Assembly: GCA_001972305.1 (NCBI GenBank) | Contig: BDDD01005250.1 | Location: forward strand, 1 to 64,000 | Length of the DNA: 64,000 bases | Direction of reading: 5' to 3' | Origin: Cephalotus follicularis | Lineage: Eukaryota; Streptophyta; Magnoliopsida; Oxalidales; Cephalotaceae | In this document: positions 1 through 10,416 of the stretch, piece by piece | How positions within the stretch are numbered: position 1 is the first letter of the stretch | Layout of the letters: every line of letters begins with the position of its first letter | Notes under the pieces: model-generated | What the model was told of the DNA's origin: nothing | Databases searched by the model: none | Seen by the model: the letters and a program-made list of their open reading frames with translations, nothing else | Position numbers and translations under genes: made by a program

Positions 1-15
1 AAAAAAAAAACTAGT

Positions 16-190
16 AGAGAGAGAGGGAGACAGAGGTTACCTGAGAAGGAGAAAGTGAGAGAGAGGTATGCCGGCGGTGGAGAGATTGGGAGAGAGTAGG
101 GTGGGAGAGTGGGAGAAAGAGAGAGGGAGAAAGAGAGGGGTGGGGCGGCGGGGAAGGCAAAATTTTGAGGAAGAAGAAGTGAAAGAGAAG
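16..190. repeat. GA-rich low-complexity tract
   Basis: Degenerate purine-rich run of GAGA and GGGAGA units inside the CACTA-like terminal region. The short reading frames here have very biased composition and no domain, so I read the tract as non-coding. Confidence 0.7.
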
Positions 191-224
191 AAGACAATAT
201 GGCAACAAATTAGGGTACCTGGCG

Positions 225-371
225 AGGGCATCGCGAGGGCACTTAGTGCCCTCGCCATGGCGAGGGCATGGCGAGGGTAATAATGCCCTCGCCATGCCTT
301 TCTTTAAAAAAAAAATAAAAACGGGCAAAACGGCGAGGGGACTTAATGCCCTCGCCGTATGCCCTCGCCGT
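225..371. repeat. Subterminal GGCGAGGGC repeats in both orientations
   Basis: About nine copies of GGCGAGGGC or GCCCTCGCC lie in 150 bp. They include a perfect 20-bp palindrome at 248-267 (GCCCTCGCC/GGCGAGGGC around ATGG-like symmetry) and a GAGGGCAC/GTGCCCTC hairpin at 235-253. CACTA transposases are known to bind short subterminal repeats of this kind; that role here is inference. Confidence 0.65.
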
Positions 372-391
372 TGGCCTGTTTTTTAGTAGTG

Positions 392-2001
392 GCCCCTCTT
401 CTCCACAGAGGACCTCAATGGTGCAGGCCACTGGATGGGGACCTTGTCCTTTTCCACAGCTAGTATCCTAGCACGTGTCTCCAGAAAAGGGGCAAAGCTG
501 TTGTAGGCCGGGATGGGCGCTCCTCTCCTTGGTGATTCCTCCCTCTTGGAGAGTTTCTGTATGAGATCATCCCTATGGATCTCGGACCTTTCCTTCCTCT
601 TCTCTTCCTTCGCGGGATCATTTTGTGAATGCTTCCCTTTCTCCACCTGATGGCCCAACTAGGATGTTTTTTGTTTCCTAGCGGTCATCCCTTCCTCGGC
701 ATTGACATACCTCTCTGCCCTTCTTAACAGGTCTGCCATATCCACCGCGGGCTTCTTCAATAGAGAGAAAGTGAAGGGGGAGTCGCTCCTCAGCCCAATA
801 TTCAGGGCTGCCAGGGCAAAGGATGGCTCCAAGTCTTATACTATGAGAGACTCCCTGTTGAATATGGTAAGGTAATCTCTTAGTGACTCATCTCTCTTCT
901 GCACTACATTGATTAAATGGGTAGAGTTCTTCCTCTAAGTGGTGCTGTTGAGGAACTTGGTTACGAACAGTTCCGTAAACTAGTCAAAATTCTCTACTGA
1001 TCTCTGAGCTAGGGTGAAATACCACAACTGTGCTGCACCAGTCAATGTTTCCAGGAATCCTTGGCAAAGTGTGGTGTCTGAGACTTGGTGTACCAACATG
1101 GTTTGACGGTAGTACGAACATGTTGGATGAGATCCGTGGACCCATCATATTTGTTGAGACTTGGATGCCGGAATCCTTTGGGGATTCGCTCTGTCATGAT
1201 CTCGGATGTGAAGGGGTGGGCGCTAATGTTGCGTACCTCGGACAGACGTCCCCTCGGAAACTCGGCTCTTTGGAGCCTTTTCTCCCCCTCGGCAAGCCTT
1301 CTGTTCATCGCTCGTTCCACATCCTTGATGTTCCTAGCCCCGCTAGAAACTTGTGATCCCCCAACCAGTGTGGCCGGGTGGTCAACTCTACTCCCCCGCA
1401 CCGTTCCTACCCTGCATGAAGCATTGGACCGCACCCGTGCCTCCTCTGCACCCTTGGCTTCCCCTTGGGGATCCACTTCCATGGCTTGATGCTTGGGATG
1501 CATTGGTCGGGGATCGTTGGGCTGATCCCGGGCAGTTCAGGACTTTGCCCTCTGAGATGTATAAATCTTAGTTCTCCTCCTCAGGGGGGTATCAACCCCT
1601 GACCGCCTCGGGGGGTGCATGTCCCTCCTCGGCAGATTTTGCCTTAGTTCCACTCCCAAAGGTGTTTGAACCTCTAACCACCTTGGAGGGTGTCTTGCCC
1701 CCCTTGGTGGGTTTCGCCTGACCCCTTAGGGTTGTTGGATCTCTATGGCTGGCCTGCTAGGACCAGATCCTCCTCGGACCACTGGCATATCAGGTCCGGC
1801 CTGGTTTTGGTTGGCTAAACTGGTAACCAACAATTCGGTAAGGCGCTCTTCTCCTTGGATCAACTGATTAAATTGCTCCCCAGTAATGGGAGCTTGCTCG
1901 GCAGTGGCAGCGACTTGGTTGGTTTGGGCTGGGTTGTTCCTAGCAGAAACTTGGCATCCACCGGCTGTGGAGTGGTTGTTGTTGTTCTTTCTCGGAGGCA
2001 T
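392..2001 (-). pseudogene. Degraded gag of the Tat-like element
   Basis: The minus-strand reading starts with MPPRKNNNN at 2001, just after the leader. It runs through a Gln/Asn-rich N-terminal part into a capsid-like block at 1042-1503. That block contains PFTSEIMTERIPKGFRHPSL followed by a YDGSTD motif, a hallmark of Tat-type gag. Near 700-800 a second conserved block reads KKPAVDMADLLRRAERYVNA EE in an interrupted frame. Stops and frameshifts separate the pieces, and the C-terminal end is cut at 391 by the CACTA-like terminus. Gag forms the retrotransposon particle; this copy cannot be translated intact. The short plus-strand frames over the same region are shadows of it. Confidence 0.6.
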
Positions 2002-2026
2002 GATTCTTGATGGCTTTTCGCTGCGT

Positions 2027-2046
2027 TTCCCACAGACGGTGCCAAC
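2027..2046 (-). other. Primer-binding region after the Tat-like 5' LTR
   Basis: The minus strand reads GTTGGCACCGTCTGTGGGAA immediately after the LTR end (...GTATCAACA). This is the usual junction of plant Tat-type LTRs, normally TTGGCGCCGTCTGTGGG, here with one G-to-A change. The exact tRNA primer is not determined. Confidence 0.6.
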
Positions 2047-2862
2047 TGTTGATACAGAATTCCTTTCCTCAATAGTATCCTACGTGGAGGACTTGTATTT
2101 GTTAGAGGAAATGTTGTGAATTCCCCAAAAATGATTGTCTTGATGATGGTGTGATCGTCTTCCCTACAGAGATAGAACAAACAGGTCGAAGGTCCAGGAG
2201 GATGTTCTTCCGGGGACACTCCGATGCTAAAGTCAGTTGTTTGGCAGAGAAATAGAGCTCAATGTGCTATAGAGTATATAAATGGCGGACCTTTGTTAAG
2301 CTTTTCGTTCTGGTATTTATAGTGATGAGTTTTAACTGCTTTAGCTTAAGTTTCGGAGGTGATAAGTGTTCCCTAGGGAAATGCCGAGGATCTCGGGATT
2401 TCCCTTATCTCCACCTGATATTGCGTAACTGTTTGCTGATATTACGAAGGTAAATCCCTGTAATGTTGGCTTGACTTTCGGGCCTTATCTGGTGAAGGGG
2501 GAAGGGATTCTCTGAAATCCTCCCGAGGATCTCGGCTGGGGTCCTCTGACATATTGTCGAGGATCTCGGCTAGGGTTCTCTGGAGGACGGCCGAGGATCC
2601 TGACCTTATCCTGCTCGGCCCCGGAATGTTGGTTGGTCCTAGCGTTATATTCCGTTGTGGTCAAGGGGGATCCTTTGACAAAGAGCCGAGGATCTCTTTT
2701 GCTTGTCCTCTGGAAGCCAAGGACATCATCTAATTCCTTAGCTGGAATATAATGATCTTCCTCTATGTTTCATCCATGTAAGCTCTGACCCACTTATGCA
2801 CGTGGCAATTTCCGCGTAGGACACGTGTCGCTCTAGGTATAGATAGATATTTTGCCGTATCA
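2047..2862 (-). repeat. 5' LTR of the Tat-like element (816 bp)
   Basis: The minus strand starts TGATACGGC and ends GTATCAACA, giving TG...CA ends, and the primer-binding region abuts the inner end. Only one LTR of this family is in the window. The LTR holds five spaced copies of a CGAGGATC(TCGG) motif. Confidence 0.7.
2380..2696. repeat. Spaced CGAGGATCTCGG motifs in the Tat-like LTR
   Basis: Near-palindromic CCGAGGATCTCGG units occur near 2384, 2522 and 2558, with partial copies near 2590 and 2683. The spacing is irregular (about 30-130 bp), so this is not a tandem satellite. The core CCGAGGA also recurs many times in the unrelated Z LTR. Confidence 0.6.
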
Positions 2863-3046
2863 GGTATAATTGTTGGGAAGGTTTTTTCTATTTGTGACAC
2901 ACATGCATAGTATAGAGATTAGGAGGAACTTTATTTGATAATATTATAAATTACAAAAAAAAAAGTCGTATGTGTGTCCTCTCTTTTACAACAACTGATT
3001 TGGCTAAAATGTAGCACTCTACACCACAATAGTATGATACAAACTG

Positions 3047-3276
3047 CTACAATAGTACATTTTGGGATTGTTGTATCACGATAGTGCATGTCCTTGAGTT
3101 AATGAAGGAAATCACACTCTGAGTCAACCATTGCAAGTATATGATTCTCCACGTGTTGTCCTTGCTAAAACTTCCCTTTGAGTTCTTGAAAGGAGAGTCG
3201 GGTACCAAGGTATGTTGTGGTGTGCTTTCCAACTGGACCACCTTTAGCTTCATTTCTCTCGCAACGAACAGCACCT
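3047..3276 (-). other. Possible exon remnant behind a splice-acceptor-like site
   Basis: On the minus strand a pyrimidine tract ending TTTCTTTTTACCACAG precedes an open stretch of 75 codons that ends at a stop at 3047. The peptide is of ordinary composition (REMKLKVVQLEST...). It starts without an ATG, as an internal exon would. I recognise no domain. It could be a fragment of a host gene or chance. There is no matching exon within the window. Confidence 0.25.
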
Positions 3277-4555
3277 GTGGTAAAAAGAAACAAACAAAGC
3301 AAGAAATGTTAAATATAGTGTTGGAGTAACACTACTCCTGTATGTCTTTCTTCACCAATATGAGGATGTATTGTTGTTGGAGGGGATAGCAGGCTTCAGT
3401 ATGGCCATGACAGTATGAAGAAGAACTTCGGCTATAGGATAAAAAACTGCAGCACCGAGAACACTACTTTTCCATAGAATCATGGTAACATCCTGTTGAC
3501 AAATAACTACGTAGAGAAGCACTGCGGGAATAGAATAAATGTGGCCCCATCAAGAGCACTATTCTTCCTTGCAGTCATGATAACCTCATTTTGAAAAATA
3601 ACTACATTGAAGAACTACAGCAACCAAAGAAGTACTGCGCCAACTAGATAAAGTAATGCGACACCCAAGGCAGGGAACCTCTGCATAATGCAATACGTCT
3701 GTAGGAATAAGTGCAAACCCTTATGAACAAAAGAAATAATCTTCTTCTTCTAAGATATTTTCCACACCTCATGTCCCTTAGCCCATTCAAAGTATCTTTT
3801 CTTATTAAGTTTTTAAGTGTTAATATTTTTTGTGTATGGAAAGCTTCTCAAATGAGCAAAGATAATCTCCATTTGAATAAGTGTCCAAAAGACAGTACTG
3901 AAGATGACCCAAAAGGATATGAATCAATGAGCCGAGCCAAATGTTGATGTGTGAATTTGGGTAAACAATAAATTTATAAGTCCTCTCATTGATATTGTAT
4001 CCTTAGAGCACCGGGTTAGGTACGTTTGAGATTTGCGATAAAAATAACATGTGAAAAAGTAGTCTAATGTGGTCTCCAGAACTACTATCTGATGATCAAG
4101 TCAACACAAGACATTGGAGTAAATTGGCTCGAAATAAAGTATGTTTGAGGTAAAATGGTTTTTTAGAGAGAAGTACCATATATGAAGAGTGTGAAAGTGT
4201 GCAATCCATTGAATGTGACTGATGAGAACTATTTATAGCCTATACCTCATGTCTTAACGGCCTTGGCGCATTTCCTTAAGTGTCTCCTCTAGTGTTCATG
4301 GTCTTCATTGTGGGTTGGACGGTTACTGGAGGAGATTTTAAGGGTATGGTTCATTTTAGGCCATAGGTTTAATATATGTACAACTTTGATTTTTCAATCA
4401 AAGTTCTTCGAAGCAAAGGTACAACCTATTAAATCTATATCCATAAATGTCCATATAAGTTCAAGGATCACTAATTAACCTCCAATTGAACCACTAAACT
4501 ATCAAGCATGATAAAATACTCATGGGTGGAAACTAGAGTTACAAAATCCTAGCTT

Positions 4556-4706
4556 AGGGTACAAGAAAACAACATGCCTAGGGTTTGCTTAGAAAATCCT
4601 AGTGAACCCGTGGCCATCAAGAAAACAATCAACAAGGGTTTGGTGAGGGTTTCAATTAGAAACCCTAAGGGTTCAGCTAGGGTTTCAACTATGAAACCCT
4701 AGTGAT
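4556..4706. repeat. Cluster of telobox-like AAACCCTA / TAGGGTTT
   Basis: At least five AAACCCTA or TAGGGTTT boxes occur in 150 bp, irregularly spaced and in both orientations. Such boxes are common near plant promoters and in retrotransposon leaders. They are not in tandem, so this is not an interstitial telomere tract. Confidence 0.45.
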
Positions 4707-6050
4707 ACTCGAAACCCCAAAGAGAAGAAGCAAGAAGGAAGTTTAGAGTGTCATTACTAAAGGTGATGGCTCCCTCCTTCAAGAATGATCCCTCTACACT
4801 TTTAGGTACTAGCTCCTCCACCAACCTCCAATTTCTTGAGCTCCAAGATAGCTTCAATCCCCGACAATGAGGAGGTCCAAAGGGTGGCCAAAAATTTCTC
4901 AACACACAAAACAAAATGGAACTTACAATCACCTACCTTGCAAGGTTCTATGGAGCTTAATGTCCTCCAAGAAACCTTTGTTGTAAGGACAGTTCCAAAT
5001 ATTAAACTAGTGACCAAAATAAATAAAGTTACAATACATTGTGTAGAGTAACTCCACCTATTATGATCAAGAGGAAAGAGTGAGAAGAGATATGTGTTTT
5101 CTTAACTTTCTTCTTATGAGCTCTAAGCTCACTTTAATGGCTACTAATAGGGATGAAGAAAGATAGAAGATGAGAGAGTTCTTGGAGAGAGTCTCGGCCC
5201 GAATTGAGAGAAGAGAAAAAATGTAGTCAATTGACTCTAAGTCTCCCAATTTCATCTCAAAGGGCCGACCTTCTAGAGACAAAAAGGACGCATGCCTTAT
5301 TATGAACCATACTCTCTTTACATGGCCTTACCTTGACCCATACTCTCCTTACATGGCCTTACCTTGACTCATACCTCCCACCTTACCTTCACATGGACCT
5401 TGAGTATTGAACACTCAAAGTTGACCAATTTAAATATCATATGAAGACAATAGAGTGGCGGTCAAAAGTGTATCTAATGCACTCCAAATTCATCTGCCCT
5501 TAAGACATGCATTTTTAAGCCCATATTTCTCAATATGAATTTTCCTCAGGTGCACCCATGTGATAAATAATTATTATAATACACACAACATTTGACTAGA
5601 ATGCTTGATTGTGGTGATGCCAAGACTACACCTTCATGAGGTGACAAGTGTCTTGCAAATCCAAGCACTCATGCAAAGTAGCATCTCTAAGATGCTATCC
5701 TCATATTAAATGACACATGACTAACATATGTCAACAATTCAAATAATCATGTGGGACCCGAAAGTTCGGTTTAAAATCCAGCATGATGATAAATTCCCAG
5801 AACATCCCCAGACTCTGGTACGACCATCTAAAATAGTCCTAGACTATTTGTAAGCCCTGAATATTTTATGTGTACGTATTGTCATGTATTTTACATGTAT
5901 TTATATGGTATTGTACAATATTGTACTGATGGATGGCATGGAATGTATATTATATATACTATTTCTACTTTTATGCCTGTTTATGGGTAGTGGAGGTTCG
6001 GTGAAACCTGATATCTGTTTGTGAGATTTTTGCCTAATGGAGCCTTTTCC

Positions 6051-6058
6051 TATATATA
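6051..6058 (+). promoter_or_regulatory. TATA box of the X LTR
   Basis: TATATATA within CCTATATATAGG, about 200 bp from the LTR start. It is a typical position for the retrotransposon promoter, so transcripts would start near 6080. Confidence 0.55.
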
Positions 6059-6570
6059 GGCGGTTCAGTTCATTCTCAATTCATTCTCCTTTCACTTTTA
6101 GAGAGATAAAGAGAGAGTGAGTTAGAGAGAGAGTGGGCGAAATCAAGCAAACAAGGAGTCGTTGGAATCATAGCAGCATATAGAACCTGAAGGGAGAAGC
6201 AGAATACGGATTCAAGCATCCTATTCTCCGTTCTCAACTAATTAAGGTAGATTATAATTATACTTCGATCTCCTTATATGGATGGATTTGTATGGTTTCA
6301 TGGTTATGGACAGTTGTGATGGATGGACTAGGGTAATTTATATGGTTAAAAACGGATTAAAAGGGAGATTTGAATGAAATAAGAGAGTTTGGAGCTTTTT
6401 GTCCACTTTCCATTTTTCTCTCAATCTAAGGGTTATGGACATGGTTTTAAAGCTGTTTTTTAGTTTCTTTTGATGGGTGGAACTTGTGGCTTCCTTTGAT
6501 TTGAATTCAAATAGTTTATATGGATTTTGATGGATTTTTGGGTATTGTACATTGGTTTCAGCAGCCTAGG

Positions 6571-6676
6571 GCGTCGACGTGCTCTTTGTGCGTGTCGACG
6601 TGTTCTTGAGTGCCCAGCGCGTCGACGCCTAGGTTTCTTTGCGTTTGTGCAATATTCTGTGTAGCACGTTAACGCT
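6571..6676. repeat. GTCGAC motif cluster in the X LTR
   Basis: Four GTYRAC cores (GCGTCGACGTG, GTGTCGACGTG, GCGTCGACGCC, ACGTTAACGCT) occur in about 105 bp, where chance would give about 0.1. Confidence 0.75.
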
Positions 6677-6961
6677 ATAAGGGAGGGGGACATAAGCATC
6701 TACGCTTAGACGTTATGAATCCACGCCTAAATTTTTCGCGTCAAAGCCTAAAGACCCTGTCTTGTTTAGCCAAATTTTATGGTTTTTAACCCAAATGATT
6801 TTCTCTCCAAATGGATTCCATAGGAAGCCTCCCTAAGGCCTTGTAGCCTATGAAAATCCTATTTTAACACTTTTAAACTAAAGATTAATGTTCAAAATAT
6901 ATATTTAAAGAAGGTTTCATAAAAAGGGGGTTTTATACAAATGGTTTTCAAGAATGATTAG

Positions 6962-7587
6962 TGTTCAGGATTTTTTAATGTTTTAAATTTATACCGCAAG
7001 TGCACGATTGTGCAGTAACGGGTCGAACCTTAGGAAACAAGCTAAATTAATTTTAATCTATCTAACATAGGCGAAGTATGTGATCTTTGAAGGAATATTA
7101 AACTAACAAGAATAACGCATGCAAAATTATGAATTATCAAAGCATAAAATAAACTGAATAAAATATGCGAGATAAAATCGGTTTTAGGGTATAGAAACTC
7201 ACCATAGGTTATATTGAACAACTCACTTACTTGATTGCTCAAATCTTGGTAACCAATGGCAGCTAGGTCGATACGGAGTGCGACAGTTATGACAAATCGT
7301 ATGAGTAGTCATGCTAGGTCTATACGAAGTGTGGAAGTGGTGACAAATCGTATGAGTAGACATGCTATGTCCACATAGAGTGTGTTCGGCGTGACAAACC
7401 ATATGAGTAGACATCCATTGATTTTGTTAAAGCACCATTCATTATGCAACTTTCTTTCTCACAGACAAGATGTTTGTGGATTTTAATCAGACAGACAAAA
7501 TGTGTGTGAAGGCAGAAAATTGAAGAACAAATCAAACTTCAAGGATTTTATTAATGGAGTTGAATCAATACAATCTAATGGATTATT
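6962..7587 (-). repeat. Athila-A 3' LTR, distal part
   Basis: Matches 40057-40664 closely, including the conserved stretch TACCGCAAGTGCACG and the GTATGAGTAG / AGGTCTATACG repeated phrases. Ends where the T LTR begins (7588). Confidence 0.75.
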
Positions 7588-7770
7588 TGTAACGCCCGAG
7601 ATTTTCATGTATTATAATTCCGCAATGTAATTGTACTTTTAAATTGTGGAATTAATAAAGGTTGAATTTTCCGAATTTGGTGATCTTTTTCCATTGCTAT
7701 TATGTTGAATTGTTGTGTTAAATGTTAAAAGAATGTTAAAAGGCTAAAACGACACTGTTCTGGGGAAAAC

Positions 7771-7920
7771 ACGTCGACGCCTTTAGTATCACGTTGACGC
7801 CTTTGAGGCAGAAAGGCTCACGTGGCTGCATGCACATGCACATCGATCCGGACGATGACATCGACGTCCTTGTGTGATATTAATGAAAGACATCGATGTC
7901 TTTATAAAGACGTCGACGCT
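7771..7920. repeat. GTCGAC motif cluster 1 in the T LTR, with an 18-bp perfect palindrome
   Basis: Contains ACGTCGACGCC, ACGTTGACGCC, CATCGACGTCC and GACGTCGACGCT. At 7886-7903, AAAGACATCGATGTCTTT is a perfect 18-bp dyad. The 3' LTR copy near 14103-14275 keeps the cluster with small changes. Confidence 0.8.
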
Positions 7921-8697
7921 TTAACTTTGAATGCCATGCATGTTACTCCGCTGACAGATAACGTGCAAGGGGGACTTTATCCATGCATTTTAACATGCAA
8001 GCCAAGACGTGTTGGGCATGCAGTGTGGTACCCTACACTACTGGGTCTGATATGACAGATATGGTAAAGTGTGAGGGCATGCATGGGCTTGGGCAGCAAA
8101 GAAGAGACACCTGGTGCGCTATGCACCCAAGTGTGGGGAAGGTGTGAAGAAGGAGGGGTTTTCTGGCGTTAATGCAGAAGAAAACAAACCCCAACCAACA
8201 TAAGACCCCCTGCTCTGCCAAAACGAATGAGAGGAAAAAGAAGAAGGAGGAAAATCACAAGGAAACAGAGAGTGTGACATCTGTGTAAGAAATAGAGAGT
8301 CAAGAAGAGAGAACACTTCCTCCATTACTGAACATTTCTTGGAGCTTGGAGCTTGGAGCTACCAGTACAAGTACGGGAGGAACCTAGAGGGGCTACTGTG
8401 ACCTGTTGGAAATGAAAAGAGGTGGACCTTCCTATTCCTAACTTGGAACAAAAGGTAGGGGAAAGCCATACTGTAATTTCGAGTTTGATATTCATGCCTG
8501 GTCTATGATTTTGGATGTATAAAATGCATAAATCTTGTAATGATTTTGTTACTAGATTGGTGCCATTATATGCTAGATATGTTTTGAGTATCTGCATGTT
8601 AGTTCCTTGCCTCGATTACCTGTTAATATGCATGATTGCGGGTTGTTAAGGCCACTGTATGTTAAGTCGTGAGGTAGAAGACGACTACTGTTGGAAA

Positions 8698-9024
8698 GAC
8701 ATCGACGCCTTTTAAATAGACATCGAAATCTTCCTAGATTTGCCTTGTTACTGATTGAAAGGGATCGACGTCTATGGAAAGACATCGACGCCCTAGGCTA
8801 CCTACCTAGGTTTTGACGTGGAAGACATCGACGCCTAAGGTTCCAACCTTAACGCGTCGACGCCATAAACAATACGATGTAGTCTTAAGGTTCCAGACCT
8901 TGAGCGTCGACGCGTATGAAATGAAATCGACGCCTTCTGCTATGAAACACGCTGACACTGAGACTTGGACATCGACGCCTAGTGGAAATGACATCGACGC
9001 CTTTTGGAAAGACATCGAAGTCTT
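8698..9024. repeat. GTCGAC/ATCGACGCC motif cluster 2 in the T LTR
   Basis: About a dozen units with core (A/G)TCGACGCC, often inside AAAGACATCGACGCCTTT-like contexts. This cluster is missing from the 3' LTR because of its internal deletion. Confidence 0.8.
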
Positions 9025-9921
9025 TGATACAGTTTGGGGTTTCCTTCATCTAACGATACGAAACGATCCCGATTCCTATTAGGGTGCATTTGAGCATATG
9101 TATGCATTGCATATGCACTGTATACTGCCTGATTGTATACTGTTTGTGAATTGTTTATGATTTCTAAAGTATTGATATTTAGAAATGCATATATGAACTC
9201 GGGATAGGATATTTTGAGTATGAAAATATGTGTTGATTAAATAACGTATTTTCGACCGAACGGATAAACAATTTACACTACTGAAACTGTTTATTGATAT
9301 TTTCTACTAAAAATGACTATTTTCAAATGTTGTCATTTTTGGAAACATTTTGGAAAACAACTGCCTGTTGTCGATCTAATCGATCATTACTGTTTACTGT
9401 ACTGTTACTGTTTAAATTCACTGTTTGCTCTGTGAATTGCTATGTGTTTGTGTTTGAGCTACTAGTTACGTGGCGGAGGTTGCCAACGATGACTAGTGGT
9501 AGGGTTGTACCTAGGGGCCAGGATCATGGCTAGGTGACTCACTGTACTGTTGCCTCGCTCGGTCGCCTGATGTAGGGCCGGAGTGGGAGTGTAGCGTGGG
9601 GTCAGGAGTTGACGGCGCTATACACTGCCTGTTGTGGTCCTATGTGGACATACTGTTGTTGTGGTCCTATACGGACATACTGTACTGCCTGTTGGTCCTT
9701 CTTGGACATTACTGTGTTGTTGATGTAGCCCTGGCCGGGTTACTACTGTACTGTTACTGCATACGTATATTTCTTATATATGTAACACTGATTATTTTAC
9801 TGTACTGATATACGTACATATATATTTTCATATATGTATAAACTGGGTCTCCACTGTACTGCATCATTTATGCATTCATATCATGACCTGCATTATGTTG
9901 ATCCCGATTTACTGTTACGAC

Positions 9922-9946
9922 TTAGCCGAGTGAGGACAAAGGCTAA
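9922..9946 (+). other. Hairpin near the LTR 3' end, element T
   Basis: TTAGCC (9922-9927) pairs with GGCTAA (9941-9946) across a 13-nt loop, 396 bp before the LTR end. Stems at equivalent places in S3, X, W, V, U, S1 and Z have different sequences but still pair. Confidence 0.55.
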
Positions 9947-10346
9947 CCCCCTACTTTACAGATTGATGCAGTGGACTGTTGGGTCGGCATGGATGAAGAT
10001 CAAGCTGTTATAATCTTGATTTTGTTTATCCTCCTGTTTTGTATTAAACCCATGTGGATTATGGTTTTCGGATGTACCATTGTTATGGTTCTGTTTTTGA
10101 AGGAATTTTATACTGTACTGTAGTTCACGCTCCGTTTTATGGGCGATTAACCTTGATGACTTGTTTTGTGTAGCGTGCGGTATGGGACGCACGTTACGTG
10201 TTTACAGCTTATGAACTGGTTATGCTTCCGCAACTGATAGTTTGTCTAAAAGTTTTAAATTTTATGGTTTTGCATGAGCTGTACTTTACGTTAACTGCCT
10301 TTACCGCTTTAATGTTGCGTTTATCTTGAACGGGGTGTGACAACAG

Positions 10347-10358
10347 TGGTATCATAGC
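10347..10358 (+). other. Primer-binding site of element T
   Basis: TGGTATCATAGC lies 4 bp after the LTR end. It matches the initiator Met-tRNA-type site TGGTATCAGAGC with one change. Confidence 0.8.
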
Positions 10359-10416
10359 ATATTTCAAATATGCTTAGCTAGGATAAGTTTCTCGAAAATT
10401 AATGTAACGTTTCCTA

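Larger units (their letters stand above)
1..391. mobile_element. CACTA-like DNA transposon, one terminus (element continues left of the window)
   Basis: The segment ends at 391 in ...TTTTTTAGTAGTG. Read from the other strand this is CACTACTAAAAAA, the terminal form of plant CACTA (En/Spm) transposons. Behind it come many copies of GGCGAGGGC or its complement, as expected of CACTA subterminal repeats. The other end and any transposase lie outside the window, so I infer a terminus only. It abuts Tat-like gag sequence on the right, so it probably inserted into that gag. A foldback element with similar ends is the alternative. Confidence 0.5.
392..2862 (-). mobile_element. Tat-like Ty3/gypsy retrotransposon, 5' end only
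   Basis: On the minus strand the order is LTR (2862 to 2047), a primer-binding region, then gag running to 392, where CACTA-like DNA takes over. The clade call rests on the leader type (GTTGGCACCGTCTGTGGG) and the gag motifs described below. Protease, reverse transcriptase, integrase and the 3' LTR are not in the window. They were either lost or lie beyond the CACTA-like terminus. Confidence 0.65.
2863..5848. other. Unassigned interval between the Tat-like LTR and element X
   Basis: No retrotransposon protein, RNA gene or complete gene is recognisable. It contains an exon-like minus-strand stretch (3047-3276) and an imperfect duplication of about 100 bp (3416-3526 and 3514-3620). It also has several AAACCCTA-like boxes (4556-4706) and two near-copies of a segment of about 36 bp at 5307-5375. 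It is AT-rich and may be old host sequence or decayed non-coding LTR DNA. Confidence 0.5.
5849..6961 (+). repeat. Element X 5' LTR, first part
   Basis: Starts TGTAAGCCC, the usual start of plant chromovirus LTRs here (TGTAA-C-CC). A TATA box lies about 200 bp in, followed by a purine-rich stretch (GAGAGA near 6100) and a GTCGAC motif cluster near 6571. It stops at the Athila-A boundary. Confidence 0.65.
7588..10342 (+). repeat. Element T 5' LTR (2755 bp)
   Basis: Starts TGTAACGCCCGAG and ends GGGGTGTGACA. Residues 7588-8213 and 9346-9556 recur in the 3' LTR. It contains two GTCGAC-type motif clusters and a TTAGCC/GGCTAA hairpin 396 bp before its end. Confidence 0.9.

Noticed and set aside
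1042-1503. Plus-strand frames of 108-134 codons opposite the Tat gag
   Set aside because: The minus strand carries the recognisable gag motifs; the plus-strand peptides have no domain.
4556-4706. Interstitial telomeric repeat
   Set aside because: The AAACCCTA boxes are scattered and in both orientations with no tandem CCCTAAA run.
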